Source of the DNA: Planctomycetota bacterium
Lineage (GTDB): Bacteria > Planctomycetota > UBA1135 > GCA-002686595
DNA: 64,000 bases
Direction of reading: 5' to 3'
Assembly (NCBI GenBank): GCA_023150475.1
Contig: JAKLKU010000003.1
Location: forward strand, 344,604 to 408,603
Numbering within the stretch: the stretch's first letter is position 1; each line of letters starts with the position of its first letter. A program made the translations under genes and the position numbers. Of the stretch, positions 27,657 through 35,836 are shown piece after piece. The notes beneath the pieces are model-generated. The model saw only the letters and a list, made by a program, of their open reading frames with translations. It was not told the DNA's origin and did not search any database.

Positions 27657-29447
27657 ATGAGCCCCCATCCGGCCCGTCGGATCCTCGTGGCGTTCGCGTT
27701 CTTCGGTGCGATCGGCGGCATCGCTTGGTACGACCGCAACCAACCGCGCGTCGCCGGCCCGTCGCGCGACATGGACGCGCCGTTCCGCTTCCGCGAAGTG
27801 TCGAAGGAGCTCGGCATCGACTTCATGCACACGGCGCCGGTGCTCGATTCGAAGCTCGCGCACATCATGCCGCACGTCGCCGGGATGGGCGCGGCGGTCT
27901 CGATTGCCGACGCGAATCACGACGGCCGGCCCGACGTGTACGCGACGACTAGCGAGTTCGGGCTCTCGAACGCGCTCTACGTGCGCCAACCCGACGGCAA
28001 GTTCCGCGACGTCGCGCGCGAGGCGGGCGTCGGCGAGCTCAACGTCGAGGGCCGCGGCTGCTCGATGGGCTCCGTCTGGGGCGACTACGACGGCGACGGC
28101 GACGAGGACCTCTTCGTCTATCGCTGGGGCTATCCGGTGCTCGCGCGCAACGACGGCGTCCCGGCGGGCGCGACCGACGGCGTGCCCAAGTTCACGGAGG
28201 TCACGCGCGACGCCGGCCTCGAACACTGGATCAACGCGAACGGCGCGACGTGGTTCGACTACGACCGCGACGGCAGGCTCGATCTCTACGTCGCGGGCTA
28301 CTTCTCGGAGGCGATCGACCTCTGGAACCTCGCCGACACGACGATCATGCAGGAGAGCTTCGAGTTCGCCTCGAACGGCGGACGCAACTGGCTCTTCCAC
28401 AACCTCGGCGACGGCAAGTTCGAGGACGTCACCGACGCCATGGGCTGCAACAGCACGCGGTGGACGCTCGGCGTCGCCGCCGCGGACTTGAACGCCGACG
28501 GCTGGGTCGACCTCTACATCGCGAACGACTACGGGCCGGAGGAGTACTTCGTCAACCGCGAGGGCAAACGCTTCGAGTTGATGGACAAGGTCGGCCTCGC
28601 CGAAAGCTCGAAGAGCGGCATGTGCGTCGCGCTCGGCGACTTCGAGAACAAGGGCCGGCTCGGCGTCTACGTCACCAACATCTCGGTGCGCCGCTACCTC
28701 TTCCAAGGCAACAACCTGCGCGTCAATCGGCTCGCCGAGGACGGCCGCTTCTACAACGACGCGCGCGATCAGCTCGCGGACTGCGGTTGGGCGTGGGGCT
28801 CGCAGTTCGGCGACTTCGACAACGACGGCTGGCGCGACCTCTTCGTCGTCAACGGCTTCATCAGCGCGAGCAAGGACCAGGACTACTGGTACGAGATGGG
28901 GAAGATCGCCGGCGCCGCGGGCCCGATGTTCCTCGACGCGCAGCACTGGCCTGCGATGGGCGACAAGAGCCTCTCGGGCTACGAACGCTCGCGCGTGCTC
29001 TGGAACAAGGCGGGCCGCGGTTGGATGGACGTCGCGCCGATCGTCGGCGTCGACGATCTGTACGACGGCCGCGCGGTCGCGATCGCCGATCTCGACGGGC
29101 GTGGCGCGCTCGACGTGATCGTCGCGAACCAACGCGGCCCGCTGCTCGTGTATCGCTCCGAGCCGAAGTCCGAAAACCGCTGGATCGGCTTCGAACTCGT
29201 CGGCAAACGCGGCAACTCCTCCGCGATCGGCGGCTCGGTGACGATCCACTTCGGCGGCAAGCAACAGGTCGCGGTCGTCGACGGTGGCTCCGGATTCTGC
29301 AGCCAGAACGAACGGCGCCTCTTGTTCGGCCTCGGTTCGGTCGCGAGCGTCGACAAGGCCGTCGTGCGTTGGCCGTCCGGCGTCGAGCAGGAGCTCGTCG
29401 CGCCCAAGGTGCAGAGCTACGTGCGCGTTACCGAGGAGGCTCCCTGA
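27657..29447 (+). CDS. CRTAC1-family protein (VCBS repeats plus ASPIC/UnbV domain)
   Basis: This 596-residue protein starts with a signal anchor (RRILVAFAFFGAIGGIAW). FG-GAP/VCBS blades follow with DANHDGRPDVY, DYDGDGDEDLF, DYDRDGRLDLY, DLNADGWVDLY and DFDNDGWRDLF calcium loops. The C-terminal ASPIC/UnbV domain begins near NRWIGFELVGKRGNSSAIGG and ends KAVVRWPSGVEQEL. This is the standard CRTAC1-like architecture and should fold as an extracytoplasmic propeller. The next gene starts 2 nt after the stop, so it is co-transcribed with two RnfD-like membrane proteins. That suggests it is the soluble partner of a membrane redox unit, which is inference. Confidence 0.9.
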   Translation: MSPHPARRILVAFAFFGAIGGIAWYDRNQPRVAGPSRDMDAPFRFREVSKELGIDFMHTAPVLDSKLAHIMPHVAGMGAAVSIADANHDGRPDVYATTSEFGLSNALYVRQPDGKFRDVAREAGVGELNVEGRGCSMGSVWGDYDGDGDEDLFVYRWGYPVLARNDGVPAGATDGVPKFTEVTRDAGLEHWINANGATWFDYDRDGRLDLYVAGYFSEAIDLWNLADTTIMQESFEFASNGGRNWLFHNLGDGKFEDVTDAMGCNSTRWTLGVAAADLNADGWVDLYIANDYGPEEYFVNREGKRFELMDKVGLAESSKSGMCVALGDFENKGRLGVYVTNISVRRYLFQGNNLRVNRLAEDGRFYNDARDQLADCGWAWGSQFGDFDNDGWRDLFVVNGFISASKDQDYWYEMGKIAGAAGPMFLDAQHWPAMGDKSLSGYERSRVLWNKAGRGWMDVAPIVGVDDLYDGRAVAIADLDGRGALDVIVANQRGPLLVYRSEPKSENRWIGFELVGKRGNSSAIGGSVTIHFGGKQQVAVVDGGSGFCSQNERRLLFGLGSVASVDKAVVRWPSGVEQELVAPKVQSYVRVTEEAP

Positions 29448-29448
29448 C

Positions 29449-30342
29449 ATGACGACGCTCGCCGCGACTTCCGGAGCGCCCCACGCGTCCGGTTCGTTCT
29501 GGTCGAAGGTCAAGCCGACCCACCTGCTCGCCGCGCTGAACTCGCTGATCCTGATCGTCGCGCAGTGGCAGTTCTCGATCCTCGAGGGCTACTCGGTGCT
29601 CTTGATCGCCGTCGCGGCGGCGATCCTGTGCGAGATCGTCGCGTCGCTGCTCGTGCGCGAGCAGTTCCCGAACATCCTGAACGCGTACATCTCGGGCGTG
29701 AGCACGACGCTCTTGACGCGACCCGCCGCCGGTGCGTGGTGGCCGATCGTCGCCGTCGCGGTGCTCTCGATCCTCTCGAAGTACGTGCTGACCTGGCGCG
29801 GCAAGCACCTCTGGAACCCGACCAACTTCGGCATCGCGCTGATCCTGCTCGCGGCGCCAAACTCCGCGACGATCCTCGGCCACGAGTTCGGCAACTCGCC
29901 GTGGGCGAACGGCGTGATCTGGTTCGTCGGTCTGATCGTCGTCGCGCGCGCAAGGTTGCTGCACATCACGGCGAGTTATGCGCTCGGCTTCCTCGTCTTC
30001 GCGTGGCTGCGCTCGCTGATGCTCGGCACGGCGCTCACGACCGAAGTCGCGCCGCTGACCGGGCCGATGTACCAGCTCTTCATCTTCTTCATGGTCACCG
30101 ACCCGCCGACCGCCGTGACCGGCCGCAACAAGCAGATCCTGGTCGCGTTCCTGGTCGCCGCGTGCGAAGCGCTGATCCGCGTCGGAAACGATCTCGAGCT
30201 GTCGTTCTTGGCGCCGTTCTCGGCGGCCCCCGCGATCTTCGGGCTCACGATCGTCGGCCCGATCGCGAAATGGATCGATTTGGAGCGCGCGCACCGCGCC
30301 AAACACGCGTCCGCGCCGCTCGCGCCGCAGCCGAGCGCTTGA
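29449..30342 (+). CDS. RnfD/NqrB-like membrane protein, first of a tandem pair
   Basis: This 297-residue integral membrane protein has about eight helices and the family phrases GKHLWNPTNFG and FFMVTDPPTAVTGR, which correspond to the conserved membrane motifs of NqrB/RnfD. It lacks the soluble N-terminal part of true NqrB, and I do not see the SGAT-type Thr used for covalent FMN. GAGGAGG lies 9-10 nt before ATG 29449, which follows the CRTAC1 stop by 1 nt, so the two are tightly linked. No other rnf/nqr subunits are in the window. It may be a stand-alone electron carrier or ion-linked membrane subunit. Confidence 0.82.
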   Translation: MTTLAATSGAPHASGSFWSKVKPTHLLAALNSLILIVAQWQFSILEGYSVLLIAVAAAILCEIVASLLVREQFPNILNAYISGVSTTLLTRPAAGAWWPIVAVAVLSILSKYVLTWRGKHLWNPTNFGIALILLAAPNSATILGHEFGNSPWANGVIWFVGLIVVARARLLHITASYALGFLVFAWLRSLMLGTALTTEVAPLTGPMYQLFIFFMVTDPPTAVTGRNKQILVAFLVAACEALIRVGNDLELSFLAPFSAAPAIFGLTIVGPIAKWIDLERAHRAKHASAPLAPQPSA

Positions 30343-30385
30343 TCGCTATGCGCGACGCAGGTCTACGCCGAAAAACGTAGTCGGC

Positions 30386-30391
30386 TACGCT
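30386..30391 (+). promoter_or_regulatory. Possible -10 hexamer (TACGCT) before the second RnfD-like gene
   Basis: TACGCT ends 7 nt before GTG 30399 with no Shine-Dalgarno. It could give the second copy its own leaderless transcript. Confidence 0.3.
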
Positions 30392-30398
30392 GGTGGAC

Positions 30399-31322
30399 GT
30401 GACCGACGTCCCCCTTTCCTCTGCTTCACCGACGATCGACGGCGCCGCGGCGCGCCGCGAGCACGCGTGCGGAACGCCGCCGGCGCGGCCGCAGACTTTC
30501 GCCGAGCGTTGGCTCGCGCCGAGGAACCTGATCGTCGCGCTGATCACGACGATCCTGATCGTCGGTCAGTGGCGCTACTCGATCCTCGGCGGCTACGAAG
30601 TGCTGGCGATCTGCCTCGGCACCGCGGTGGTCACCGAGATCGTGCTCTCGCTCTTCTTGCGCGGCACGTTCCCGAACGTGCAGAGCGCGTACGTCAGCGG
30701 CATCAGCTCGACGTTGCTGACCAAGGCGCTCGGCGGCGACCTCTGGCCGTTCGTCGCGGTGCCGGCGCTCTCGATCGCGTCGAAGTACGTGCTCGCCTAC
30801 AAGGGCCGACACCTCTGGAACCCGACCAACTTCGGCGTGTGTTGCCTCGTGCTCGTCGCGCCGAGCTCGGTGACCGTGCTCAGTCACGAGTTCGGCAACT
30901 CGCTCGGGACCAACCTCGCGATCTGGTCGATGGGTTTCATCATCGCGTGGCGCGCGAAGGTGATCCACCTGACGTTCACGTACCTCGCGGCGTTCACGGT
31001 GCTCTCGTGGGCGCGCGCGACGATCCTCGGCACCGAGTTCGCGACCGAGTTCGCGCCGATCACCGGGCCGATGTACCAGCTCTTCCTCTTCTTCATGGTG
31101 ACCGACCCGCGCACGGTGGTCTCGAAGCGGAAGTGGCAGTACGTCACGGTGATCACGATCGCGGTCGTCGAGATGCTCTTCCGCCTGGCGAACGACTTCG
31201 AGCTCCCGGGCTCCGCCCTCGTCTCCAATCCGCCGGCGATGTACGCGCTCGCCGTGGTCGGCCCGATCGCGATGTTCATCGACCTCGCGACCAAGAAGCC
31301 GGCACCGAGGATCAACGGATGA
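30399..31322 (+). CDS. RnfD/NqrB-like membrane protein, second of a tandem pair
   Basis: This 307-residue paralog of the preceding protein shares the same order of helices and near-identical motifs (GRHLWNPTNFG, HEFGNS, TGPMYQLF, FFMVTDPRTVVSKR). It has a longer polar N-terminus (about 35 residues) with no features. The start is GTG 30399 or GTG 30393. The later one is preferred because TACGCT lies 7 nt upstream. The gene is 56 nt after its neighbour, so this is a local duplication that has diverged but kept all membrane motifs, which suggests both copies work, perhaps as a heterodimer. Confidence 0.82.
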   Translation: MTDVPLSSASPTIDGAAARREHACGTPPARPQTFAERWLAPRNLIVALITTILIVGQWRYSILGGYEVLAICLGTAVVTEIVLSLFLRGTFPNVQSAYVSGISSTLLTKALGGDLWPFVAVPALSIASKYVLAYKGRHLWNPTNFGVCCLVLVAPSSVTVLSHEFGNSLGTNLAIWSMGFIIAWRAKVIHLTFTYLAAFTVLSWARATILGTEFATEFAPITGPMYQLFLFFMVTDPRTVVSKRKWQYVTVITIAVVEMLFRLANDFELPGSALVSNPPAMYALAVVGPIAMFIDLATKKPAPRING

Positions 31323-31340
31323 ACGGCGCTCGCAGGCTCA

Positions 31341-31985
31341 TCATTCGCGCTTGCGGTCGGCGTGCAGGATTTGTGACTCCAACCAACGCGCTTCCATCTG
31401 GAGCGCATGGAACTCCGGGAACTCCGCCGGGTCGATCTTCGCGATCTTGACCGTCGAGAAGCCGTCCCCGGGCTCGATGTTGAACCCAAACGAAACGACG
31501 GGCTCACCTCGACTGGTCTGCGGCATCTGGGCGAGCGAACCCTCTTCCACGAGTTGCGACTCGAAGCGCCCCGCCGCCATCAACTCCGCAGATATTCGCT
31601 CGCTCTCGGCCTGGGCATGCGTACTCACGGCGACCTGAGCGACGCGAAGTTGGTCGATCGACAGCCCCGCGTACTTCGCCGCAAACGTCTCGTCGCTCGT
31701 GTCCGTGTTGTGGGATCCAGCGACGGCTTCCTCGAGGATCGTCAGCGCATCCTGAATGGTGGGAGCAGCAGGGTACGGAGGCTCGGGCTGATCGACTGGC
31801 ATCGCTACTGCACGCTCGTTCGACTCCCTCGGAATCGGGTCCACGGCAGTTTGCGCGCGTGCGTTCGCCGGGCCCGCCGCAGCGCGCAATTCGGGAGCAG
31901 AGGTTGACGATGCATACTCGCGCCCCGCCCACCACGCGAGCGCTACCGCGGCCAAGAGTACGGGCACCGCAAACTGAACTCGCAC
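31341..31985 (-). CDS. Membrane-anchored or exported protein of unknown function
   Basis: This 214-residue protein is not recognised. The N-terminus (MRVQFAVPVLLAAVALAWWAGREYASS) is a signal anchor or uncleaved signal peptide. A Pro/Ala-rich linker (about 35-75) follows, then a mostly helical, acidic domain with QDALTILEEAVAG and LSIDQLRVAQVAVSTHAQ. Start GTG 31985 is preceded by GGTGAG. The stop lies 18 nt from that of the convergent RnfD-like gene. The small Cys-rich gene lies just upstream on the same strand (24 nt), so they may form a unit. Confidence 0.65.
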   Translation of the reverse strand: MRVQFAVPVLLAAVALAWWAGREYASSTSAPELRAAAGPANARAQTAVDPIPRESNERAVAMPVDQPEPPYPAAPTIQDALTILEEAVAGSHNTDTSDETFAAKYAGLSIDQLRVAQVAVSTHAQAESERISAELMAAGRFESQLVEEGSLAQMPQTSRGEPVVSFGFNIEPGDGFSTVKIAKIDPAEFPEFHALQMEARWLESQILHADRKRE

Positions 31986-32009
31986 GATCTCACCCCCGGC
32001 AATTGCCGA

Positions 32010-32405
32010 TCAATTGTCGACGCACGGACCACAGCTGAGTGCGAACGGGTAGTACGGTGCGCCTGTGCACGGACAGTTTGCCCCGCACGTCGACGCGCCC
32101 TCGCAATCGACTCGCGTGTTGCAGTACAGGTGGTTGATCAGACCAGGCTTGTTGGGCCATGTGCAACTGATCGTGCCCGTGATCACGAACTTGCACCCCT
32201 CGCAGTAGCCGTACTGAGTGATGGTCGCAGCTCCGGACGTCGTACAGATGCACCCGGTCAAGGCGTACGTGCATCCCGCGGACGGGTCGGCGGTCGCCGT
32301 CGCGGGGTCACAGATATCCTCGGGCCCGTTCTGAGGCAACGGGACGGTCCAGAGGGTCGCGCACACGGCCAGCATCGCACTGCACGTCAAGCTCACCGGG
32401 TTCAT
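32010..32405 (-). CDS. Small secreted cysteine-rich protein
   Basis: This 131-residue protein has an N-terminal hydrophobic stretch (MLAVCATLWTVPL) fitting a signal peptide, and about 14 Cys in the mature part, spread in pairs (GCIC, EGC, NCPC, CGPC). That spacing suggests a compact disulfide-stabilised exported protein. No family was recognised. ATG 32405 is well supported: GGGAGGA lies 8 nt upstream. A run of ten C lies 73 nt upstream of the start, in the probable promoter region. Base composition is less GC-rich than most neighbours. Confidence 0.72.
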   Translation of the reverse strand: MNPVSLTCSAMLAVCATLWTVPLPQNGPEDICDPATATADPSAGCTYALTGCICTTSGAATITQYGYCEGCKFVITGTISCTWPNKPGLINHLYCNTRVDCEGASTCGANCPCTGAPYYPFALSCGPCVDN

Positions 32406-32478
32406 CGGCTGATCCTCCCAAAGCGCGGGTCTTGGCTTCGCGTGAAACGGAAGTTCCACGAACGTGCGGCCACCATAT

Positions 32479-32488
32479 CCCCCCCCCC
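32479..32488. repeat. C10 homopolymer in the leader/promoter region of the Cys-rich gene
   Basis: Ten consecutive C lie 73 nt before ATG 32405. Tracts this long are prone to slippage and, placed near a promoter, can vary expression. The rest of the 217-bp gap (32406-32622) shows no gene. Confidence 0.6.
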
Positions 32489-32622
32489 TGAGGGCGTGTC
32501 AAGGGGGTCGGTCTGATCTTTCCTGGGCGCGAGCCTCGGCGGAGCGACTCAGCACACGCGCGACGCGCCAGCGACCGTCGGCCCGATCGCGTTGTTCATC
32601 GACCTCGCGACCAAGCAGGCCG

Positions 32623-35268
32623 TCAGAAGCGCTCCGTCCGCGGCGCGCCCGGCGTGAGCGCGAGCGGGCGGCGCGCGACTTCGACGTTCGCCTTGAAGAG
32701 CACCAGCGTCGCGGCGAAGTCCGGCGCGCCCGTCGTGTTCGAACGCCCGTCGACGATCGCCGAACGTAGGCCCTCCTGGCGGCCACTGCCCTCGAACGTC
32801 GAGATCTCGAGCGGCTCGCCGGCGGCGTCGAGCACCGCGAACTCGTCGGCGAACTCGGGGTCGGCGAGCTCGACCCGCAAGTGGCAACGCAACGCGACGA
32901 CGATCTCGAGGTCCTCGATGCGCTCGACGGGCAGCGCCTTGACCGCGACGTTCGCGAAGCGCGGATCACCTTCGTCGTAGCGGCCGTACTCGAGCGGCAG
33001 CAACTCGTCGCCGTCGATGCGCAGGTACACGAGCGACTTCGGCACGCCGCGGAACTCGAAGCGTCCGTCGGCATCGGTCGTGGTCGACTGCGCGTTCGCG
33101 TGACTGGTCCCGATCACCTGGCCTTGGAGCTTCGAACGGTAGGCGTCGCACATCAGCGCGACTCGCGCGTTCGCGACGGGCGTGCCGGCACGCGACACGA
33201 GTCGTCCTGCGACCCGCGGATAGAGACGGTCAGTCGGCAACACGAGCTCGACACCGCTCGCGCCGGCACGCACGCGCACGGGATCGGCCCGCAGCAAGTT
33301 GTCGTCGAGCAACGCACCGAGCTCGTACTCCTGGTCCAGCAGACCATCGAGCACGAACTCGCCGCGCTCGTCGCTGCGGACGAAGCGCCAGAACGCGCTT
33401 TCGCCGGCGAGCACGTTCTCCATCGTCGTCGGTTCGCCGTCGATCGCGCCGAAGAACGTCGTGTTCTCGACCCACACGCGCACGTTCGCGAGCGGCTCGT
33501 GTGCGGCATCGACGACGCGGCCGCGGATCTCGAGCGGGCTCTCGCCGAGTCGCAGGACGACGAAGTCGGGCCAACGCGGCGCGCCGCCGACGAGTTCGGG
33601 CTCGAACCGTGCCGGCAGGTAGCCACGTTTCACGGCGGCGAGCCACGTCGGCGCGACGCCGAACCGAGCGCCGAACGAACGCGGATCGTCCTTCTGGAAC
33701 GCGAAGAACCCGTCCTCGTCGCTTTCCGTCGTGTCGATGCCGAAGCCGACGCGCGCGTCCTCGACCGGGCGACCTCGAGGATCGACGACACGACCGCGCA
33801 CGAGGTGCGGATCGAGCCCGGGCTGCACGAGCGTGATCCAGACGTCGCCTTGCGCCGGGCCCACCAGCGCCTCGCGGTGCGGCAGGAAGCCGGCGAGGCT
33901 CGCGGACAACTCGGCGCCGACGATGCCCGGCGCGTCGTCGAACGCGTACGTGCCGTCGGGCGCGCTCTCCGTCGTCCAAATGCGGCGCTCGGAACGATCG
34001 AGCACGCTCGCGAGCCGCGTGCGGAAACCGTCCGGCAACTCGATCGAGAGGCGCGCGCCGCCGAGCGGCACGCCGTCGACGTCGGTGACGCGCCCGCCGA
34101 AGCGCACGCGCGGCGCGACGACGATCGTGGTTGGGATCGCCGGAGGATTCGTGTTCGGAGCCGCCGCGGCGACGACGGAGTCGTGCTTCGTCCCTGCTTC
34201 GTCCGGCGCGTCGCCGACGCCGGAGTACAGCGTCGTCCAACGCTCGTCGTCGACGACGAGCTTGCCCCGGCTCGCCGCGAGCTCGAACGTGCCGTCGCTC
34301 TTCGTCCGCGTCGCGAGCTCGGTGCCCGACACGACGACGCGCACGTCGGCGACGGCGCGGTCGGAGTCGTCGACGACGCGGCCTCGTTGCGTGGGCGCCG
34401 CGACGGCGGGCCGCACGGACGTGGCGGAATCTGGCGCAGGGTTCGAGGCCAACGCCGGCGTCCGCTCCGCGTTCAGCGGCGCGTTCGCGACGCCTGTCGC
34501 CGCGCCGACGGCGAGCGCGGGGCTCGGCGTGTCGACGGGCGCGCCGCCAACGTGCTCGTCCGCAGCGGAAGACCCTCTCGAGCCGATCCACACGGCGAGC
34601 GCGGCGGCGACGGACAGCAACAACAAGGCGAGTTTGAGCTTCATGTCGACGAAGAGCGCGACGCCGAACGGCGCCACCAACGAGGTCTCGGGACGCAGCC
34701 ACGCGAACACCCACGCGGACCAAGTGCCGCGGTCGCCGAACTCGCGGTCGAGCCGCGCGCGCAGCATGCCGAGCGCGCGAGTCGTCCGGGTGCGCACGGT
34801 GTCGACCGGCACACGCTGCAGCCGCGCCACTTCGCGCGGCGGCAGGCGATCGAAGAAGCGCAGCAGGATCGTCGTGCGGTACGGCTCGTCGAGCTCGAGC
34901 ACTGCGTCGGCGATCCGCCGCTGCAAGGAAGCGCGCTCGAGCACGTCGAGCGTCGACGGCAACGCTTCCTGGCGCGCGACCGACTCCTCGCGTCGCATCC
35001 GACGCTCACCGGCGCGCACGTCCTCGCGCACGAAGTTGCGCATCACGGCCGCGAGCCAACGCCGCGCGCTCTCGAGCTCGACCGACGGGCGCTGCAACAC
35101 GGCGAGCCACGTGCGCTGCGCGAGCTCGTCGGCCGCGTCCGGGTCCCGCACGAGCCGCCGCGCGAGCTCTCGCAGCCAATCGGCGTGCTCGAGGAGCTCC
35201 TCGAGGTACGCACCCGTCGCCGGACGGCGATTCGCAGCGGAGTTCCCGGGTGCAGCAGGCGGGACCAT
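32623..35268 (-). CDS. ECF sigma factor fused through a membrane helix to an exported carboxypeptidase-regulatory-like region
   Basis: This is an 881-residue fusion. Residues 20-205 are an ECF sigma-70 factor: region 2 near LVRDPDAADELAQRTWLAV and RRWLAAVMRNFVREDVR, and region 4 near LDEPYRTTILLRFFDRLPP with the helix-turn-helix LQRVPVDTVRTRTTRALGML. One membrane helix follows (KLALLLLSVAAALAVWIG, about 232-249). Roughly 630 residues of exported sequence come next, including several CarboxypepD_reg/CnaB-like repeats (for example GRVVDDSDRAVADVRVVV, GRVTDVDGVPLGGARLSI, GRVVDPRGRPVEDARVGF, GRVVDAAHEPLANVRVWV). Sensor and sigma factor are thus on one chain, probably needing proteolysis or conformational change. 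ATG 35268 starts the sigma domain. No anti-sigma gene is adjacent. Confidence 0.85.
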   Translation of the reverse strand: MVPPAAPGNSAANRRPATGAYLEELLEHADWLRELARRLVRDPDAADELAQRTWLAVLQRPSVELESARRWLAAVMRNFVREDVRAGERRMRREESVARQEALPSTLDVLERASLQRRIADAVLELDEPYRTTILLRFFDRLPPREVARLQRVPVDTVRTRTTRALGMLRARLDREFGDRGTWSAWVFAWLRPETSLVAPFGVALFVDMKLKLALLLLSVAAALAVWIGSRGSSAADEHVGGAPVDTPSPALAVGAATGVANAPLNAERTPALASNPAPDSATSVRPAVAAPTQRGRVVDDSDRAVADVRVVVSGTELATRTKSDGTFELAASRGKLVVDDERWTTLYSGVGDAPDEAGTKHDSVVAAAAPNTNPPAIPTTIVVAPRVRFGGRVTDVDGVPLGGARLSIELPDGFRTRLASVLDRSERRIWTTESAPDGTYAFDDAPGIVGAELSASLAGFLPHREALVGPAQGDVWITLVQPGLDPHLVRGRVVDPRGRPVEDARVGFGIDTTESDEDGFFAFQKDDPRSFGARFGVAPTWLAAVKRGYLPARFEPELVGGAPRWPDFVVLRLGESPLEIRGRVVDAAHEPLANVRVWVENTTFFGAIDGEPTTMENVLAGESAFWRFVRSDERGEFVLDGLLDQEYELGALLDDNLLRADPVRVRAGASGVELVLPTDRLYPRVAGRLVSRAGTPVANARVALMCDAYRSKLQGQVIGTSHANAQSTTTDADGRFEFRGVPKSLVYLRIDGDELLPLEYGRYDEGDPRFANVAVKALPVERIEDLEIVVALRCHLRVELADPEFADEFAVLDAAGEPLEISTFEGSGRQEGLRSAIVDGRSNTTGAPDFAATLVLFKANVEVARRPLALTPGAPRTERF

Positions 35269-35836
35269 GGCGTTCGACCGTCTGGATGCCGTGCCGGCGA
35301 CTTTCGCTTCAACTCGGTCCGCGCGCATCGCCCGCGGCGTGCGTCGAGCGCGAATCGGGATTCGCGAACCCGCCGGCCGCCCGCTCGCCGACAGGCGTCT
35401 CGGCGCATACAGGCGCTGCCCGAACGCACCCGGCCTGGACTCGCCGACCTCGGGCGGCGTGGAGGGCGGCCGATGCGGGCGCGCGTCTTCGATCGGTGCC
35501 ATCGGCATCGTGTTCGTATGCCCACGTGGCACGAGCGCGGCCGTCGACGCGGCGACGTCCTGTCGCGGCTCACGTGCGCGGCCGCTCGATGCACGCGTAC
35601 CGACGTTCGATCGCGCACGACTGGCTCGACGTGGCCCGACGCGCAGTGCGTCCTTGCACTTGCTCTCTCGGCGCACGAGCGTTCTCGCAACCACGCTTCC
35701 GCGACTTCGGCAGACTCGTTCGCGCATCCGGCGAAGCACGCGATACCGCGCCGGGAGCGCACGCTACTCGGCGCCGCTCGCGCGGCGAACTCGGATTCGA
35801 CCGGCGCTCTTCCATCCGTTCGAAAGGGAACTCACC
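35269..35836. other. 568-bp divergent intergenic region
   Basis: This lies between the sigma fusion (minus) and an FG-GAP gene (plus) and so contains both promoters. No gene or RNA was recognised. The stretch near 35600-35830 includes mixed-composition DNA, but I could not place a -35/-10 pair. AAAGGGA lies about 9 nt before ATG 35837. Confidence 0.5.
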
